DNA from: Idiomarina fontislapidosi
Lineage (GTDB): Bacteria; Pseudomonadota; Gammaproteobacteria; Enterobacterales; Alteromonadaceae
Direction: 5' to 3'
DNA: 64,000 nt
Assembly: GCF_003226255.1 (NCBI RefSeq)
Contig: NZ_QJST01000003.1
Coordinates: 85,764 to 149,763, forward strand
The notes under the pieces were generated by a model that saw nothing but the letters and a program-made list of their open reading frames with translations, made no database searches and was not told where the DNA came from. The position numbers and the translations under genes are program-made. Shown here one piece after another: positions 42,621 to 51,986 of the stretch. The stretch's first letter is position 1; each line of letters opens with the position of its first letter.

Positions 42621-42760
42621 AACTCTATACCATCACAAAGAACACGATGAATAATATCAAACCGATTCGCCTTCGCTAGTCATTTGTATCAGCAACGAGT
42701 TTATTTAACGGTTTAGCGGGATGAATTAAACGCGGGTGCGATCATATTTTTAGTGATGAC

Positions 42761-43780
42761 TCACTGTTGCTGTAATCGGCGATATTCTGTTCGATAAAAA
42801 TCAACAACCTCATTACACTTAGCCTCAGGTTCAAAGGCGCTCATATCATACTGGATCGGTGCTGGACTTTGAGCCGCCTGACGCATCTGTTGCGCGAGTT
42901 GTTGCGCATTGCCCCGTTCACTCAATGGGTAGTTGAAGTACGGCTGCAAGTACTGTGCGCCCTCTGATGCTGTTGCAACGATGGGTCGCTCTGCGTGCAT
43001 CGCTTCTAAAAATACCAATCCAAAAGGTTCGCTATTGGCCGCGCTTACAAAAATATCAAAGCAGTTCAACCAGTCATGAGGGTACGCTGAAAACCCTGGC
43101 ATGATGATGTCGCTGTCTGCACTGTCCCGAATAGCCTGCCAGTTTTTGCCATCACCAACAATAACCAGTCGGCTGTTGGGAATATTGGCCAATTTAAATG
43201 CTTCTACGAGCGTATCGTGTCCCTTGCTAGTCACCACGCGACCGAGTGCACCAAAAACAACGGCATCTTCGGCAATCTTATATTGGTTGCGAAGGCGCTG
43301 ACGTGCATCTGGATTGGCTGCAACCGGTTGGCTCCAGTTGTTGATCTGCCGCGTGTGTTCACGAAGCTCAGCGGGAATGGCATCAAGTTGCCAAGGAGCG
43401 ATTGCAATTAATGCATCCAAGTGTTGGTGTTGCTGAGGTTTATAGTAGATGTGTAAGGTTGCCACCCGAAGACATCCTGCTTTGACACCTTTGAGTGCTT
43501 TGCATGCTGCACTTAAATGTGCGTGAGCGACGTCTGGTTTAAGCTTGCCAATCAGCTGGCGGCAGCGGCGCGTTGCTAGCCAGCGGAAGCCGTCGACAAC
43601 ATGAACTTTAACGCGGTCATCGACATGTTGAACGATTGCATTTTCACGCTTTTCTGTGCCGCGACGATGCAAAATAATGCTCACAGTATGTCCTGCTTGC
43701 GCTTGCAGGTTTGCAAGGTCGACTGCGTGACGCTCGCTGCCAGCAAAGCTATGCGTCAAAATTGCATGGACGATATTCAT
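42761..43780 (-). CDS. Glycosyltransferase, GT4 family
   Basis: A 339-residue GT-B enzyme. The N-terminal HAILTHSFAGSERHAVDLANLQAQAGH and the donor-binding motif EPFGLVFLEAMHAERPIVATASEG (roughly residues 250-275) are those of GT4 enzymes. VFGALGRVVTSKGHDTLVEAF marks the second Rossmann domain. It overlaps the upstream glycosyltransferase by 4 nt and forms the end of a three-gene cell-surface sugar cluster, probably lipopolysaccharide core. Sugar specificity unknown. Confidence 0.88.
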   Translation of the reverse strand: MNIVHAILTHSFAGSERHAVDLANLQAQAGHTVSIILHRRGTEKRENAIVQHVDDRVKVHVVDGFRWLATRRCRQLIGKLKPDVAHAHLSAACKALKGVKAGCLRVATLHIYYKPQQHQHLDALIAIAPWQLDAIPAELREHTRQINNWSQPVAANPDARQRLRNQYKIAEDAVVFGALGRVVTSKGHDTLVEAFKLANIPNSRLVIVGDGKNWQAIRDSADSDIIMPGFSAYPHDWLNCFDIFVSAANSEPFGLVFLEAMHAERPIVATASEGAQYLQPYFNYPLSERGNAQQLAQQMRQAAQSPAPIQYDMSAFEPEAKCNEVVDFYRTEYRRLQQQ

Positions 43781-44898
43781 TGCTGGGTCCCCGCCGATTT
43801 TGCAGCATTGATATAGTTTTCAAGAACGCGTTTTGAATCAATTTCTTGCAACAATGGCCAAGCGGTCAAATCCACTTTAGGTGAGGTTTTTAGCAGTTCG
43901 CTGGCGCGTTCTGCCAGTGCGTGGGCATCACGACAGGGCACTAACCAGTCTTCATGAAACTGCTTCAGTACATCACTCGGCCCTGAGGGACAGTCAGTCG
44001 AGACAACAGGCGTTTCGCATGCCAATGCCTCGACGAGCACATTCGACAAGCCCTCGTAATCCGAACTGAGCAGAAGCAATCTGGCGTGTTTCATCCAGTG
44101 GTAAGGATTATCGACTTGCCCTGGAAGGATGACTTGCTCTGTGAGTTGACGTCGCGCTAATTCCTTTTTGAGCTTTGAGGAAACACGGCACAACAGGACC
44201 AGCTTGAGTTGCGGTGATGTTTCAAGCATCTGTTCGAACGCGTCAAACAAGATGTCATGGCGCTTAGCTTTAGCATAACGGCCAACATGAATGACATATT
44301 CGTCAGCGACGGGCGGTGTACTGCTCACATCAGCCAGGCGGCGGATTTCTTCGACGTCAAACGGGTTAAAGATTGCCGTTACGCTGCGTGGGTTCAACCA
44401 AGGCTCTTGTTCTGTTTCGCTTTTTAGTGAAGGCGAAACCGCGATCAGGTGCTGACCAATGAGTGCCTTCTTTTTGCTTTTAAGGCGTTTAAACTTGAGC
44501 CAACTCATGCGTCGATAGCTTGCTAGTTCGTTGGCAATTGAGGTGTGTACGATGTGCAGCACAGGGGCATTGATGGAAAGTTTGCGAAGCAACATACTGG
44601 CTTCGTCCAAATGCCCGTAGACCGCAAGAATGCCCTGTTGTTGTTCAATTGTTTGCAGGCATTCTGCTAAAAGCTTTAGTGCTTTTTTTTGCTTCCAAAT
44701 GAGGTCGAGGTTTTTGGCATTATTCAGTGCGAGCCGGTGTAGGTTGGGAATGCCCTCGATGTCATATGAGCAGATTTCGCTGAGCACAATAAGGTGTGAT
44801 GGGTAGCCATGCTCAAGTGCGGCTTTATGCAGCCGTACGCATACTTTCTCAGCGCCTCCACTACTTAAAGTGGGAATGACATGAACTAGCGCGCGCAT
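43777..44898 (-). CDS. Glycosyltransferase, GT4 family
   Basis: A 373-residue GT-B enzyme. It begins MRALVHVIPTLSSGGAEKVCVRLH, with VIHVGRYAKAKRHDILFDAFEQ and DYEGLSNVLVEALACETPVVSTDCPSGP in the donor-binding half. The ATG at 44898 follows the GT25 stop by 1 nt and has GGAGA upstream. The longer frame upstream is internal to the GT25 gene. It probably adds a sugar to the same surface glycan as its neighbours. Confidence 0.88.
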   Translation of the reverse strand: MRALVHVIPTLSSGGAEKVCVRLHKAALEHGYPSHLIVLSEICSYDIEGIPNLHRLALNNAKNLDLIWKQKKALKLLAECLQTIEQQQGILAVYGHLDEASMLLRKLSINAPVLHIVHTSIANELASYRRMSWLKFKRLKSKKKALIGQHLIAVSPSLKSETEQEPWLNPRSVTAIFNPFDVEEIRRLADVSSTPPVADEYVIHVGRYAKAKRHDILFDAFEQMLETSPQLKLVLLCRVSSKLKKELARRQLTEQVILPGQVDNPYHWMKHARLLLLSSDYEGLSNVLVEALACETPVVSTDCPSGPSDVLKQFHEDWLVPCRDAHALAERASELLKTSPKVDLTAWPLLQEIDSKRVLENYINAAKSAGTQQ

Positions 44899-44899
44899 A

Positions 44900-45619
44900 C
44901 TATTCTCCACGTAGTTTCGAATGATAGAAAAACCGCAATTGTTCGCGCAAACGCACTCCGCTTCTCTTAGCTTTGTTTTTGCGTTGGTCGATTTGTTGGA
45001 TATCACTGTCAAAGCTTAAGTTGTGCCCAGCAACATAGGGCGTTAAACCGAGAATCTTAATTGGCACTTCCCATTGCCATTGTAAATCAACATCAACAGG
45101 CCGGAAAAAAAGTGATCGAGCAGCAAGCAGTGCTTTAGCACCTTGGTAACTGACCACTTGTGCGCAGGTGCCAGAAGGCGCCTTATCATAGCGAACAAGA
45201 TTGAACCTCGCGAGCGTTTCAACTGGGGTCTCTTTACGAGGCTTAAATGGATTACCGAGTTTGATAAATGACCACGGCGTTTTGAGCTGCTCTAACAGTT
45301 CGGGGACCTTGTTAAAGTCGTCCTGTAAATGCAGGTCATCTTCGAGAATAATCGCGTAATCAAGCTTCTCATCGACGATTTTCTGCCAGCATTTAAGGTG
45401 GCTTAAATAGCATCCTACTTCGCCCCACGTCAGATCATAATGGTAGCGCTTTTGGGCCGTGTTTTTATCAAAACAAGCACGCTCTTCTGGCGTGAGTTGG
45501 CTGCCGTCAGCCGCACTGACACGCTCAAATGACATATCAAGCGCATCGAGCTGTTTTTTAGCATCTGCCAAGCGTTGCGGCGAGCGATCTAAGTTGATCA
45601 AAAAGGTTTTGTAGTTCAT
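44900..45619 (-). CDS. Glycosyltransferase, GT25 family
   Basis: A 239-residue enzyme with KTFLINLDRSPQRLADAKKQLDAL at the N-terminus, LTWGEVGCYLSHLKCWQKIV and the acidic ILEDDLHL motif: the GT25 (LPS beta-galactosyltransferase/LOS type) pattern. It is first in the three-gene cluster. About 150 bp before it are gene-free. Confidence 0.88.
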   Translation of the reverse strand: MNYKTFLINLDRSPQRLADAKKQLDALDMSFERVSAADGSQLTPEERACFDKNTAQKRYHYDLTWGEVGCYLSHLKCWQKIVDEKLDYAIILEDDLHLQDDFNKVPELLEQLKTPWSFIKLGNPFKPRKETPVETLARFNLVRYDKAPSGTCAQVVSYQGAKALLAARSLFFRPVDVDLQWQWEVPIKILGLTPYVAGHNLSFDSDIQQIDQRKNKAKRSGVRLREQLRFFYHSKLRGE

Positions 45620-45713
45620 TCAGTGTTTTGTCTGGGTGAGTGTTTATGAACACAGCTATATGCAGTGTATGCGGAAGCCGTTTTAAAGTGACTCTATTAA
45701 ACACGTTTTTTTG

Positions 45714-45734
45714 GGGGGACGCAATTCATCCCCC
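45714..45734. repeat. Hairpin GGGGGA/TCCCCC in intergenic gap
   Basis: GGGGGA (45714-45719) and TCCCCC (45729-45734) form a 6-bp GC-rich stem between the GGDEF/EAL gene and the GT25 gene, both on the minus strand. On that strand the stem is followed by A residues and not T, so a standard terminator is not supported. Confidence 0.4.
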
Positions 45735-45772
45735 GTTGAGACCGCCGAGCTTACCGCTCAAGCGGCTAATTG

Positions 45773-47986
45773 TTAGTCGGTGTGAGTAATAAGCTCATTC
45801 AGCGCTTGTGCGGAATGAATGAAACGCCCTTGGCAAAAATCAAAATTCAGTTTCCGAGCCAAAGCGAATTGCTTTTCAGTCTCGATACCAAGAGCATGTA
45901 CCTTAATTTTAGCACGGTGAGAAAGTTCGACGATGCCATCAACAATCGCGTAACCCCGATCGCTATCTAGCGCGTTTATAAATTCACGGTCCACTTTTAT
46001 CGAAGATATCGGAAATTCTCGTAAGTAGGTCAAGCCGGCGAAACCTGCTCCAAAATCATCAATAGTCAGTGAAAAACCAGCATTGGTTAGTTCTCTCAGA
46101 GTCGCACGTAAGTCATCTGATGGATCGATAAGTGATGCTTCTTTTAATTCAAAACAAATATGCGCATTTTGAGCTTTCAGTTGATCAGAGAACTCCTTCA
46201 TTTGCTCTACAAATTCGCTATCTAGCTGGCAGGAAAACAGGTTAATTGCCACATAGCGTTTGCCGTCAGGCGTACATGGAATGGAGGAGAGGCTGGTAAT
46301 GACTTGCTCAATAATCCACAGACCGAGGCGTTGTTTAAGCGCCTCATCACAGCTGTGAATAAATTCCGAGGCGGGTATTACACCCTGATCTTCATGGTTC
46401 CAGCGCAAAAGCGCTTCATAACCTCGGTTCGCCCCCTCGAAGTCTGATATTTTTTGAAAGTAAACCTCAAACTGCGATTGCTCAAGAGCTTGTTGCAACT
46501 GCTGTTTGACGAGTAGCTGAGAAAACGAGTCACTCGCCATTTGTTGATTAAAAATGACTTGGCTTGCGTGCGTCAAACGGCGGGCGCGCTGCAACGCAGA
46601 GCTCGCATATGATAGCAGCGAAGCAGTATCAAGAGCATCTAATGGATAAGTGCAGGCACCAATATTTGCAGCAACCTGAAGTTGAATGTGCTTTTCAAGC
46701 ATAAGCGGTTTATTAAGTGATTGACTAAGCTCATCCATTAAACTCTGCAGTTCCATATATTCTTTAACATCAGACAATAAAATCCAAAAGTCATCGCCCC
46801 AAGCGCAGTAGAGTGATGCGTTATTGGGTAGTACATTCTGAAAGCGTCGTGCTACGCGTTGCAAAACGCGATCGCCATTGGTTACACCATAAGAATCGTT
46901 TACCTTATGAAACTCCCTAATGTTAACGTTCAATACAGCAACTAACTCATCGTCTCTGGCGCGTTCCAACGATGCCTGTAAATCAAGTTTGAGTTGCTCA
47001 ATATTGGGTAATCCAGTGAGAGGTTGTGTATATGCGATCTGTTTAAGTCTTCGTTGTTCGGATGTAAACGCGGAAAGATCGATAAGCGTGACAAAACGGA
47101 TAGTACCTTGTTTGTCCTCACTGATTTTAAGTAGCCCATGTAACACCTGACCGCTCGGGCGATTAAATTCGACCAGATATTCTATGCCTGTTTCTAGGGT
47201 AGGAGTGTCACTGTTGAAGTTTGTTGGCGAAATAAAATCTAAAATATGGTGCGTACTGGGTTCATTATCCTTCAACCCAATCAAGTTGCGAAAGTTAGTG
47301 TCGGCTCTGAAAATAGTGTCGTCACCATTTAACTCTGCAAAGCCAATCAAGTGCCGTTGAGTGATGGCTTTATTGTCTTGCAACCAGCTTAGATCTTGAC
47401 TGATATCCGACCATTGACCTGCGATTTTATCGACGTTGTTTTGGAACGTACGGAGCTCATCTCTAAGCCAAATATAGGTTCCATACTTGGTCTTAAAGCG
47501 ATACCTATGAACGAAGGTATGATTCGCTTCAACTTTAGACAGCGCACTCAACGTAAGTGCGCGATCTTCTGGATGCACGTTTTCGAACCACCAGTTGGGT
47601 TGCAATGATTCTGTAACGGAGTAACCCAAGATTTGCTTTATATTAGAACTCACATACACAGGTTGGTAAAAACCATCTTGTTTATGAAGTTCGTAAATAA
47701 TAGTTGAGCCTTCGTCGAGTTGATTAATCGAAGACTGCATCGACTTAATCGTCGCGTTAGAGGCGCGTAGTGTTCGCCAGATAAAGAAAACTGATTCGGC
47801 GACTACTGCAACGCAGAGCGTCACAACGCCATAATGTATGGCTTTGACATCAAAGGGATAGAAATAGAGTACTATCGTGGCAAGAATGATTATTGCAGAC
47901 GTGGTTACAGCGTAGGCGATTAGCCAGCGTGATTGTGTTGAAGTGGTTGCTTGCTGATCTGTGTTTTCTATCGGATTCTTGCCCAT
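45773..47986 (-). CDS. PAS-GGDEF-EAL membrane protein, probable c-di-GMP phosphodiesterase
   Basis: A 737-residue signalling protein. Two membrane helices (about 20-41 and 50-70) are followed by a PAS domain (VSSNIKQILGYSVTESLQPNWWFENVHPEDR), a second PAS-like region, a GGDEF domain and an EAL domain. The cyclase motif is altered to WGDDF near residue 395, so synthesis is doubtful. The EAL site is complete: YEALLRW, NLF, FELKE, TIDDFGAGF, KVDREFI, GIETE and QGRFI, so c-di-GMP breakdown is likely. It overlaps the upstream degenerate EAL gene by 19 nt and probably works with it. Confidence 0.9.
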   Translation of the reverse strand: MGKNPIENTDQQATTSTQSRWLIAYAVTTSAIIILATIVLYFYPFDVKAIHYGVVTLCVAVVAESVFFIWRTLRASNATIKSMQSSINQLDEGSTIIYELHKQDGFYQPVYVSSNIKQILGYSVTESLQPNWWFENVHPEDRALTLSALSKVEANHTFVHRYRFKTKYGTYIWLRDELRTFQNNVDKIAGQWSDISQDLSWLQDNKAITQRHLIGFAELNGDDTIFRADTNFRNLIGLKDNEPSTHHILDFISPTNFNSDTPTLETGIEYLVEFNRPSGQVLHGLLKISEDKQGTIRFVTLIDLSAFTSEQRRLKQIAYTQPLTGLPNIEQLKLDLQASLERARDDELVAVLNVNIREFHKVNDSYGVTNGDRVLQRVARRFQNVLPNNASLYCAWGDDFWILLSDVKEYMELQSLMDELSQSLNKPLMLEKHIQLQVAANIGACTYPLDALDTASLLSYASSALQRARRLTHASQVIFNQQMASDSFSQLLVKQQLQQALEQSQFEVYFQKISDFEGANRGYEALLRWNHEDQGVIPASEFIHSCDEALKQRLGLWIIEQVITSLSSIPCTPDGKRYVAINLFSCQLDSEFVEQMKEFSDQLKAQNAHICFELKEASLIDPSDDLRATLRELTNAGFSLTIDDFGAGFAGLTYLREFPISSIKVDREFINALDSDRGYAIVDGIVELSHRAKIKVHALGIETEKQFALARKLNFDFCQGRFIHSAQALNELITHTD

Positions 47987-49656
47987 GGAATATCATCTTT
48001 GTCCGTCGGTTTACTTAAAATCGATCCTTGAAGTTCATCACACCCAATGTGTTTTAATAGTAACAATTTAGCGCGATTGTCAACGCCCGTTGCAATTGTT
48101 TTAAGACCACGAGAACGAGCCATTTTTATCATCGAAATTAGGGTGCGCTTTTTATCGCTATTGGATGTTGCTTTCATAACTAAGTTTTCTGATAGTTTTA
48201 TCGCGTCTACTGGGAGTACAAATATACTTTGTAGAGTCAGTTGTCCTTCACCAAATTGATCAGCGATAATGGTGACGCCCATGGAGCGAAGCTTCTTTAA
48301 ATAGGCTTTCGCTTGGTCACCAATGCGTACAAGCGATCGCTCGCTCACCTCTAAGCTGAGGCTAGATGGCGGAAACTTAGTTTTATTTAACGCTTTTGCT
48401 ACAGCGTTAAGCACTGTGGGTTCTAACACATCATTCAGTGTAATGTGAAGGGATAGCCTAACAATGTAGTCTTTTTTCATCCATTCGGCGATATCACTAA
48501 ATGCTGTGTTGATCACCCAACCGGTAAATTGCTTAGCTAGCGCAGGCTCTTCTATCAGCGGCTTAAAGTCTTCCGTTGATAAGTAGCCGCGCTGATTATC
48601 GCGCCAACGCACAATGGCTTCGATAACTGAAAAATAGCCAGAGCTCGTATTTAGCCTTGGTTGATAGTAGAGCTTTATGTTTTCATTTTGAATAGCTGAG
48701 ATAAGCTGTTTCGACAAGGGTTCATCTTGCTCATCGTCTAGATCGCCATCTTGATCCAAAAAGGAAAAAGCCTGATTATTTTCAGCCGCTTGATAGCTAT
48801 GTTGGTGGGCATCATGAATGACCATGTTTGCTTTGTCTTTGGTGTTCTCACGTTTGACACGAAATACACCGGCTGTGGTATCGAGGCTGAACTCTGTCCC
48901 ATCGATAACGATAGGTTGGCTGAGTAATTGTTGTAGTTTCTCTTGCAACTCTTCGCGAGAGTTTTCTGTATTGGCATGTAAGCCGACAAGTTCATTCGTT
49001 GCGGTCTGACCAATTTGTGCTGAGGCGCCTAGCGCCTCTTTCAGTTGCCTTGCTAACTCAGCAACAATTTTATCGGCTTTTTGGTGACCGACTTGGTTGC
49101 GAAGCTTGTCAATGTTACTTAACCGCAGGTTAATAATATCCATTAAGGCGTTTTCAGGGACTGTGTTATTTTCGGACCATGCATTAATTTGTTCGAGCAG
49201 GGCCTCTTGGTTAGGGAGCTCAGTACCGTGAAACGTCTTTTTAGCTTTATTTTCTAAGTGATGAAGCTGCTGAACAGAGCGGCTTATAAGTCCTGCAATC
49301 AGCGGTGTTAAGGTCAGCATTAAAAGGCGGACTGGCCAATCACTGACAACGCTTGTTTGGTCAATCAGTTCAGCGGGGAAAAATAACGGTGTCAGTGCAA
49401 TACCAGTAACAAAACCGCCTAAACCTCCTATACGGGGACCTAACAAAAGACCGGCAAATATTAATGGCAAATAAATGAGGTGTTCGAAAACACTCGGTAA
49501 ACCACCTGTGTATTCGATCAGTTGCACACAAGCTGTAATGAACACAGCAATGAGGAATCCGCTGAACACTTGTTTTTCTGCATTCAACTCAGTGAATTCT
49601 ACAAGTGTTTCTCGACACCATGTCGAAAAGCTGTAAGGGTTTGATGTATCGTCCAT
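47968..49656 (-). CDS. Membrane protein with degenerate GGDEF and EAL domains
   Basis: A 562-residue protein. Four or five N-terminal helices form a sensor (GFLIAVFITACVQLIEYTGGLP... LIYLPLIFAGLLLGPRIGGLGGFVTGIAL). The GGDEF region lacks its signature. The EAL domain has lost most catalytic residues: EAL reads EAI near 345, DDFG reads ADQFG near 463, KVD reads KLS, and the late Glu reads GVD. It is therefore probably enzymatically silent, acting as a c-di-GMP receptor or as a partner of the downstream phosphodiesterase, whose gene overlaps its end. GGAAG precedes the ATG. Confidence 0.85.
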   Translation of the reverse strand: MDDTSNPYSFSTWCRETLVEFTELNAEKQVFSGFLIAVFITACVQLIEYTGGLPSVFEHLIYLPLIFAGLLLGPRIGGLGGFVTGIALTPLFFPAELIDQTSVVSDWPVRLLMLTLTPLIAGLISRSVQQLHHLENKAKKTFHGTELPNQEALLEQINAWSENNTVPENALMDIINLRLSNIDKLRNQVGHQKADKIVAELARQLKEALGASAQIGQTATNELVGLHANTENSREELQEKLQQLLSQPIVIDGTEFSLDTTAGVFRVKRENTKDKANMVIHDAHQHSYQAAENNQAFSFLDQDGDLDDEQDEPLSKQLISAIQNENIKLYYQPRLNTSSGYFSVIEAIVRWRDNQRGYLSTEDFKPLIEEPALAKQFTGWVINTAFSDIAEWMKKDYIVRLSLHITLNDVLEPTVLNAVAKALNKTKFPPSSLSLEVSERSLVRIGDQAKAYLKKLRSMGVTIIADQFGEGQLTLQSIFVLPVDAIKLSENLVMKATSNSDKKRTLISMIKMARSRGLKTIATGVDNRAKLLLLKHIGCDELQGSILSKPTDKDDIPWARIR

Positions 49657-49756
49657 TTGCTTCCATATATGTGCGATCTTCGCACTATCTTAAGCGTAAA
49701 TCATTTACTAATATGGGACATGCTCACGTCACAAGCTTCTATTAAACGGAATAAAT

Positions 49757-50803
49757 ATGCAAGATAAATTGGAAACACGTTCGTTTTTGCTCATGCTGCT
49801 AGCAGTGAGTGTTGCATTTGCGCTGATACTAAAGCCGTTTTGGGCATCAATTTTTTGGGCTTGTGCGGTGGCAGTCATCTTTTACCCACTTCAAATACGG
49901 CTAAAGCGGATGCTCGGGCGTCGTAGTAATCGAGCAGCATTGTTAACATTACTTGTTGCGACCGTTATTGTCGTGATTCCAGTCCTTGCGGTTGCCTATT
50001 CCTTTATCCAAGAGGGCGTGCAACTCTATCAAAGGTTATCCTCTGGTGACGTAAGTATCGCGCAAGTCGTGGACAAAATTGAGAAGGGGCTTCCATTCCT
50101 ACCCGATATATTAGCACGACTCGGAATCGATATAGAATCGCTTCCCCAGCGTATTTCTGACTGGGCGATGAGCGCCAGCCAGTTTTTTGCGCAGGAAGCG
50201 TTAGTGGTAGGGCAGAATACCTTTGGGTTTGTGATGAACCTAGGTCTGATGCTGTATCTGACGTTTTTCTTACTGCGTGATGGTAATAAGTTAATCCGTT
50301 TGATGGTGCGAGCGCTTCCGTTAGGTGATGAGCGCGAGCATCAATTGTTTAAGAAGTTTGCTGAGGTTACGCGGGCAACCGTAAAAGGCAATATTGTTGT
50401 TGCTATGGTGCAAGGCGCGCTCGGCGGGATTATTTTTGCATTGTTGGGTATTCCAGCGCCCGTATTATGGGGAGTCGTGATGGCCTTTTTATCACTTATC
50501 CCTGCCATCGGCGCCGGAATTGTGTGGTTACCTGTCTCAGTATACTTGTTAGCGACGGGCGCCATTTTTGATGGTGTTGTGTTGGTGCTTTACGGTGTCA
50601 TTATTATCGGGCTTGCAGATAATGTGTTGCGCCCATTACTCGTAGGACGAGATACTAAATTGCCTGACTATATCGTGCTATTCTCAACGCTCGGCGGATT
50701 GAGCTTGTTTGGGATTACAGGATTCGTCATAGGGCCGCTGATTGCAGCCCTGTTTTTAGCGTTTTGGGATATGTTCACAAACGAATTTAATGTGGGTTCT
50801 TAG
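49757..50803 (+). CDS. AI-2E family transporter (YdiK/PerM-like)
   Basis: A 348-residue inner-membrane protein with about eight helices. LKPFWASIFWACAVAVIFYPLQIRLKRMLG near the start, the long amphipathic middle and the ending GLSLFGITGFVIGPLIAALFLAFWDMF are those of the AI-2E/PerM family. Members export various small molecules or act in sodium/proton exchange; substrate is not predictable. It is divergent from the GGDEF/EAL pair, and its end overlaps the convergent cfa by 4 bp. Confidence 0.87.
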   Translation: MQDKLETRSFLLMLLAVSVAFALILKPFWASIFWACAVAVIFYPLQIRLKRMLGRRSNRAALLTLLVATVIVVIPVLAVAYSFIQEGVQLYQRLSSGDVSIAQVVDKIEKGLPFLPDILARLGIDIESLPQRISDWAMSASQFFAQEALVVGQNTFGFVMNLGLMLYLTFFLLRDGNKLIRLMVRALPLGDEREHQLFKKFAEVTRATVKGNIVVAMVQGALGGIIFALLGIPAPVLWGVVMAFLSLIPAIGAGIVWLPVSVYLLATGAIFDGVVLVLYGVIIIGLADNVLRPLLVGRDTKLPDYIVLFSTLGGLSLFGITGFVIGPLIAALFLAFWDMFTNEFNVGS

Positions 50804-51915
50804 ACAAACGGGCGTTGGTAACCACCCTCAATACCCTCCTTGCTGAGCACCCATTGCCAGAGTTGGATGTCGCGGGCGCGGAACGCGCCCGCACAGGAAA
50901 GTAAGTAATATTTCCACATACGATAAAATGACTTTTCGTAATTATCTTGTAGCTGGGGCCAAGCGTCATCGAAGTTTTTAAACCAACCCATTAATGTGCG
51001 GTCATAATCAGCACCGAAATTGTGCAGGTCCTCGCAAACAAAACGCTCTTCAAGCGCGCTCCCTATTTGCGCAATTGAAGGGATTTCACCGTTTGGAAAA
51101 ATATAGCGACTAATCCACGGGTCAGCGGCCGTATCCGATACGTTCTTGCCGATGGTATGTAACAGAAACAGCCCATCATCTTTTAAGCAGCGTCGAGCGA
51201 CCTCCATGTAGTCCTCATAATTTTTCTGACCGACATGCTCGAACATGCCCAAGCTAATGATGCGATCGAAAGGTTCATCTAAATCACGGTAATCCTGCAG
51301 GCGAAACTCCACAGGCAGATCTTTGCATCGCTCTTCGCCTAACCGTACTTGTTCCTTTGATATCGTCACACCGACACATTCGACGCCAAAGTTTGCGGCG
51401 GCATACTGCATAAAACTACCCCAGCCGCAGCCTATATCGAGTATCCTCATGCCTGGCTTGAGCTGAAGTTTCTGACAACTGAGTTCTAACTTGTCGCGTT
51501 GTGCCTCATCGAGGTTGTCGGCGTTACGCCAATAGCCGCAGGTGTATACCATGCGTTCATCAAGCATGGCTTGGTATAGGTTATTACCGATATCGTAGTG
51601 TTTCTGTCCGACTTCCCATGCGCGCTTATCGTCCTGCAGGTTGAACAGCCGGCTTTTCAGCGAGTGGAAGATCAGGCGAGCAGGATTGACTTCATCTTGC
51701 ACGCCCGAGCGAAGCAAGCGGTGGAAAAACTGATCTAAGCGCTCAGCGTCCCATAACCCTGCCATGTAAGCTTCGCCCAACCCCAAGTTGCCACGCGACA
51801 ACACTTGGTCAAAAACGCTGTCATCGTGAACTTGCATATCCCATGGGTGGGAACCATTAATCTGAATGCCGGCTCTATTAAGTAGTTCGTTACAGTATTC
51901 TTTTGATGATGCCAT
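50800..51915 (-). CDS. cfa: Cyclopropane-fatty-acyl-phospholipid synthase
   Basis: A 371-residue SAM-dependent enzyme that adds a methylene bridge to unsaturated membrane fatty acids. The SAM-binding motif MRILDIGCGWGSFMQYAA, the upstream DERMVYTCGYW and the C-terminal KNFDDAWPQLQDNYEKSFYRMWKYYLLSCAGAFRARDIQLWQ are characteristic. Length is close to E. coli Cfa. AAGGG precedes the ATG. It is a single gene. Confidence 0.93.
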   Translation of the reverse strand: MASSKEYCNELLNRAGIQINGSHPWDMQVHDDSVFDQVLSRGNLGLGEAYMAGLWDAERLDQFFHRLLRSGVQDEVNPARLIFHSLKSRLFNLQDDKRAWEVGQKHYDIGNNLYQAMLDERMVYTCGYWRNADNLDEAQRDKLELSCQKLQLKPGMRILDIGCGWGSFMQYAAANFGVECVGVTISKEQVRLGEERCKDLPVEFRLQDYRDLDEPFDRIISLGMFEHVGQKNYEDYMEVARRCLKDDGLFLLHTIGKNVSDTAADPWISRYIFPNGEIPSIAQIGSALEERFVCEDLHNFGADYDRTLMGWFKNFDDAWPQLQDNYEKSFYRMWKYYLLSCAGAFRARDIQLWQWVLSKEGIEGGYQRPFV

Positions 51916-51986
51916 GAGACTTAACCCTTTCGTATTAAGTATTTCTTAACTTAACAATGGAGTAGGCCACAGGCAAACGCTATTCG

